Of a DNA stretch of 49,972 nt, positions 49,685 through 49,972 are shown in pieces. The translations under genes and the position numbers were made by a program. Each line of letters begins with the position of its first letter. Position 1 is the first letter of the stretch. The DNA is taken from the NCBI GenBank assembly GCA_001775095.1, contig MFCA01000028.1:17746-67717 (forward strand), written 5' to 3'. Below the pieces are notes generated by a model. The model saw only the letters and a program-made list of their open reading frames with translations, made no database searches and was not told the DNA's origin. The stretch is from Candidatus Curtissbacteria bacterium RIFOXYA1_FULL_41_14 (GTDB taxonomy: Bacteria; Patescibacteriota; Microgenomatia; Curtissbacterales; GWA2-41-24).

Positions 49685-49903
49685 ATGAATCAAGAAAGAA
49701 ATTACGGTCAAGTTGAATGTTTAGAAGAAATTCGATCTAGAAAGCCCGGAGGATGTCCTACCCGTGACTTTATTAGATTCGTTAGAGGAACCGGGTTTGA
49801 TCTTCGTATGGTTTCCCAGGGGGGCTTTGAAGTAGATAGCCATTTACAATTGTGTCAGACATGTGGGAATTTCTCAGGCAAAGTTAGTGCAAAAGGTTAC
49901 TGA
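49685..49903 (+). CDS. small four-Cys protein behind a terminator leader
   Basis: 72 residues with Cys 12, 24, 57 and 60 (VECLEEI, GGCPTRD, LCQTCGNF), a zinc-ribbon-like spacing. Start at 49685 with AGGAGG seven bases upstream; the longer GTG frame from 49658 begins in the terminator. Unknown family. Its leader matches that of the 48423 gene. Confidence 0.7.
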   Translation: MNQERNYGQVECLEEIRSRKPGGCPTRDFIRFVRGTGFDLRMVSQGGFEVDSHLQLCQTCGNFSGKVSAKGY

Positions 49904-49923
49904 ATAAAGGATAATATAAGAAA

Positions 49924-49972
49924 ATGAAAAAACGGATTTTGACCCCACTTCGCCCTGCGAGGCAGGGCTTCG
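49924..49972 (+). CDS. start of a gene cut by the window end
   Basis: ATG at 49924 six bases after TAATAT, a leaderless arrangement. The 16 visible codons (MKKRILTPLRPARQGF) run into a CTTCGCCCTGCGAGGCAGGG palindrome, so even this short part contains a repeat-derived segment. Product unknown. Confidence 0.4.
   Translation, partial: MKKRILTPLRPARQGF

Overview
The window looks like a piece of a small-genome Candidate Phyla Radiation bacterium (Patescibacteria), most likely of the Microgenomates type. This is inferred from gene content and style: compact genes, TGA used as stop, many promoters so close to the start codon that the mRNA should be leaderless, a human-type transketolase, a TraD/HerA-like ATPase beside a small partner, and intergenic spaces packed with inverted repeats. 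No rRNA is present, so the placement is an inference.

Layout. 1-2.7 kb: dapA and small unknown genes. 2.7-8.2 kb (minus): cell-envelope genes, namely a UbiA-type phosphoribosyltransferase, a WecA/TagO-like polyprenyl-phosphate sugar-1-phosphate transferase and two GT39-like membrane glycosyltransferases. 8.3-17.8 kb: a ParB-like mini-protein, transketolase, a MarR regulator with a PH-like partner, a candidate sRNA, a YkuK-type protein, an MgtE membrane domain, a homoserine dehydrogenase-like protein without its NAD domain, thioredoxin reductase and a HAD phosphatase. 17.9-20.6 kb: Fe-S assembly (Rrf2, IscS, IscU, ferredoxin). 20.8-26.2 kb: an FAD oxidoreductase, sugar-phosphate enzymes (RpiB, class II aldolase, transaldolase/FSA-like), a cupredoxin lipoprotein and an aquaporin. 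26.3-30.8 kb: the TraD-like ATPase, a scrambled tRNA cluster and NAD kinase. 31.4-38 kb (minus): a complete F-type ATP synthase operon. 38-44 kb: an accessory region built on a duplicated module (small membrane gene, cargo gene, XerC). 44-50 kb: FtsB-like protein, two CAT tRNAs, a GNAT-methyltransferase fusion, riboflavin genes, and two small Cys-rich proteins behind terminator-bearing leaders.

Three sequence-level phenomena stand out. (1) Several families of short palindromic elements lie in frame inside conserved enzymes (transketolase, NAD kinase, Rrf2, IscU, aldolase, FAD oxidoreductase, YbaK); one double copy shows compensatory stem changes. This resembles the Rickettsia palindromic elements but with different sequences. 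(2) Gene ends are repeated nearby in recoded form: the last codons of ykuK occur three times, those of xerC four times and those of trxB twice (the second fused to the HAD gene), and the first codons of the aldolase occur twice, with mostly or only synonymous differences. tRNA 3' ends behave similarly. This suggests repeated cassette integration at gene ends. (3) Structured leaders or small RNAs with intrinsic terminators sit directly before small genes.

The metabolic genes suggest a non-oxidative pentose-phosphate/lower-glycolysis core, proton-driven ATP synthesis or ATP-driven proton pumping, thiol and Fe-S maintenance, and partial lysine and riboflavin routes.
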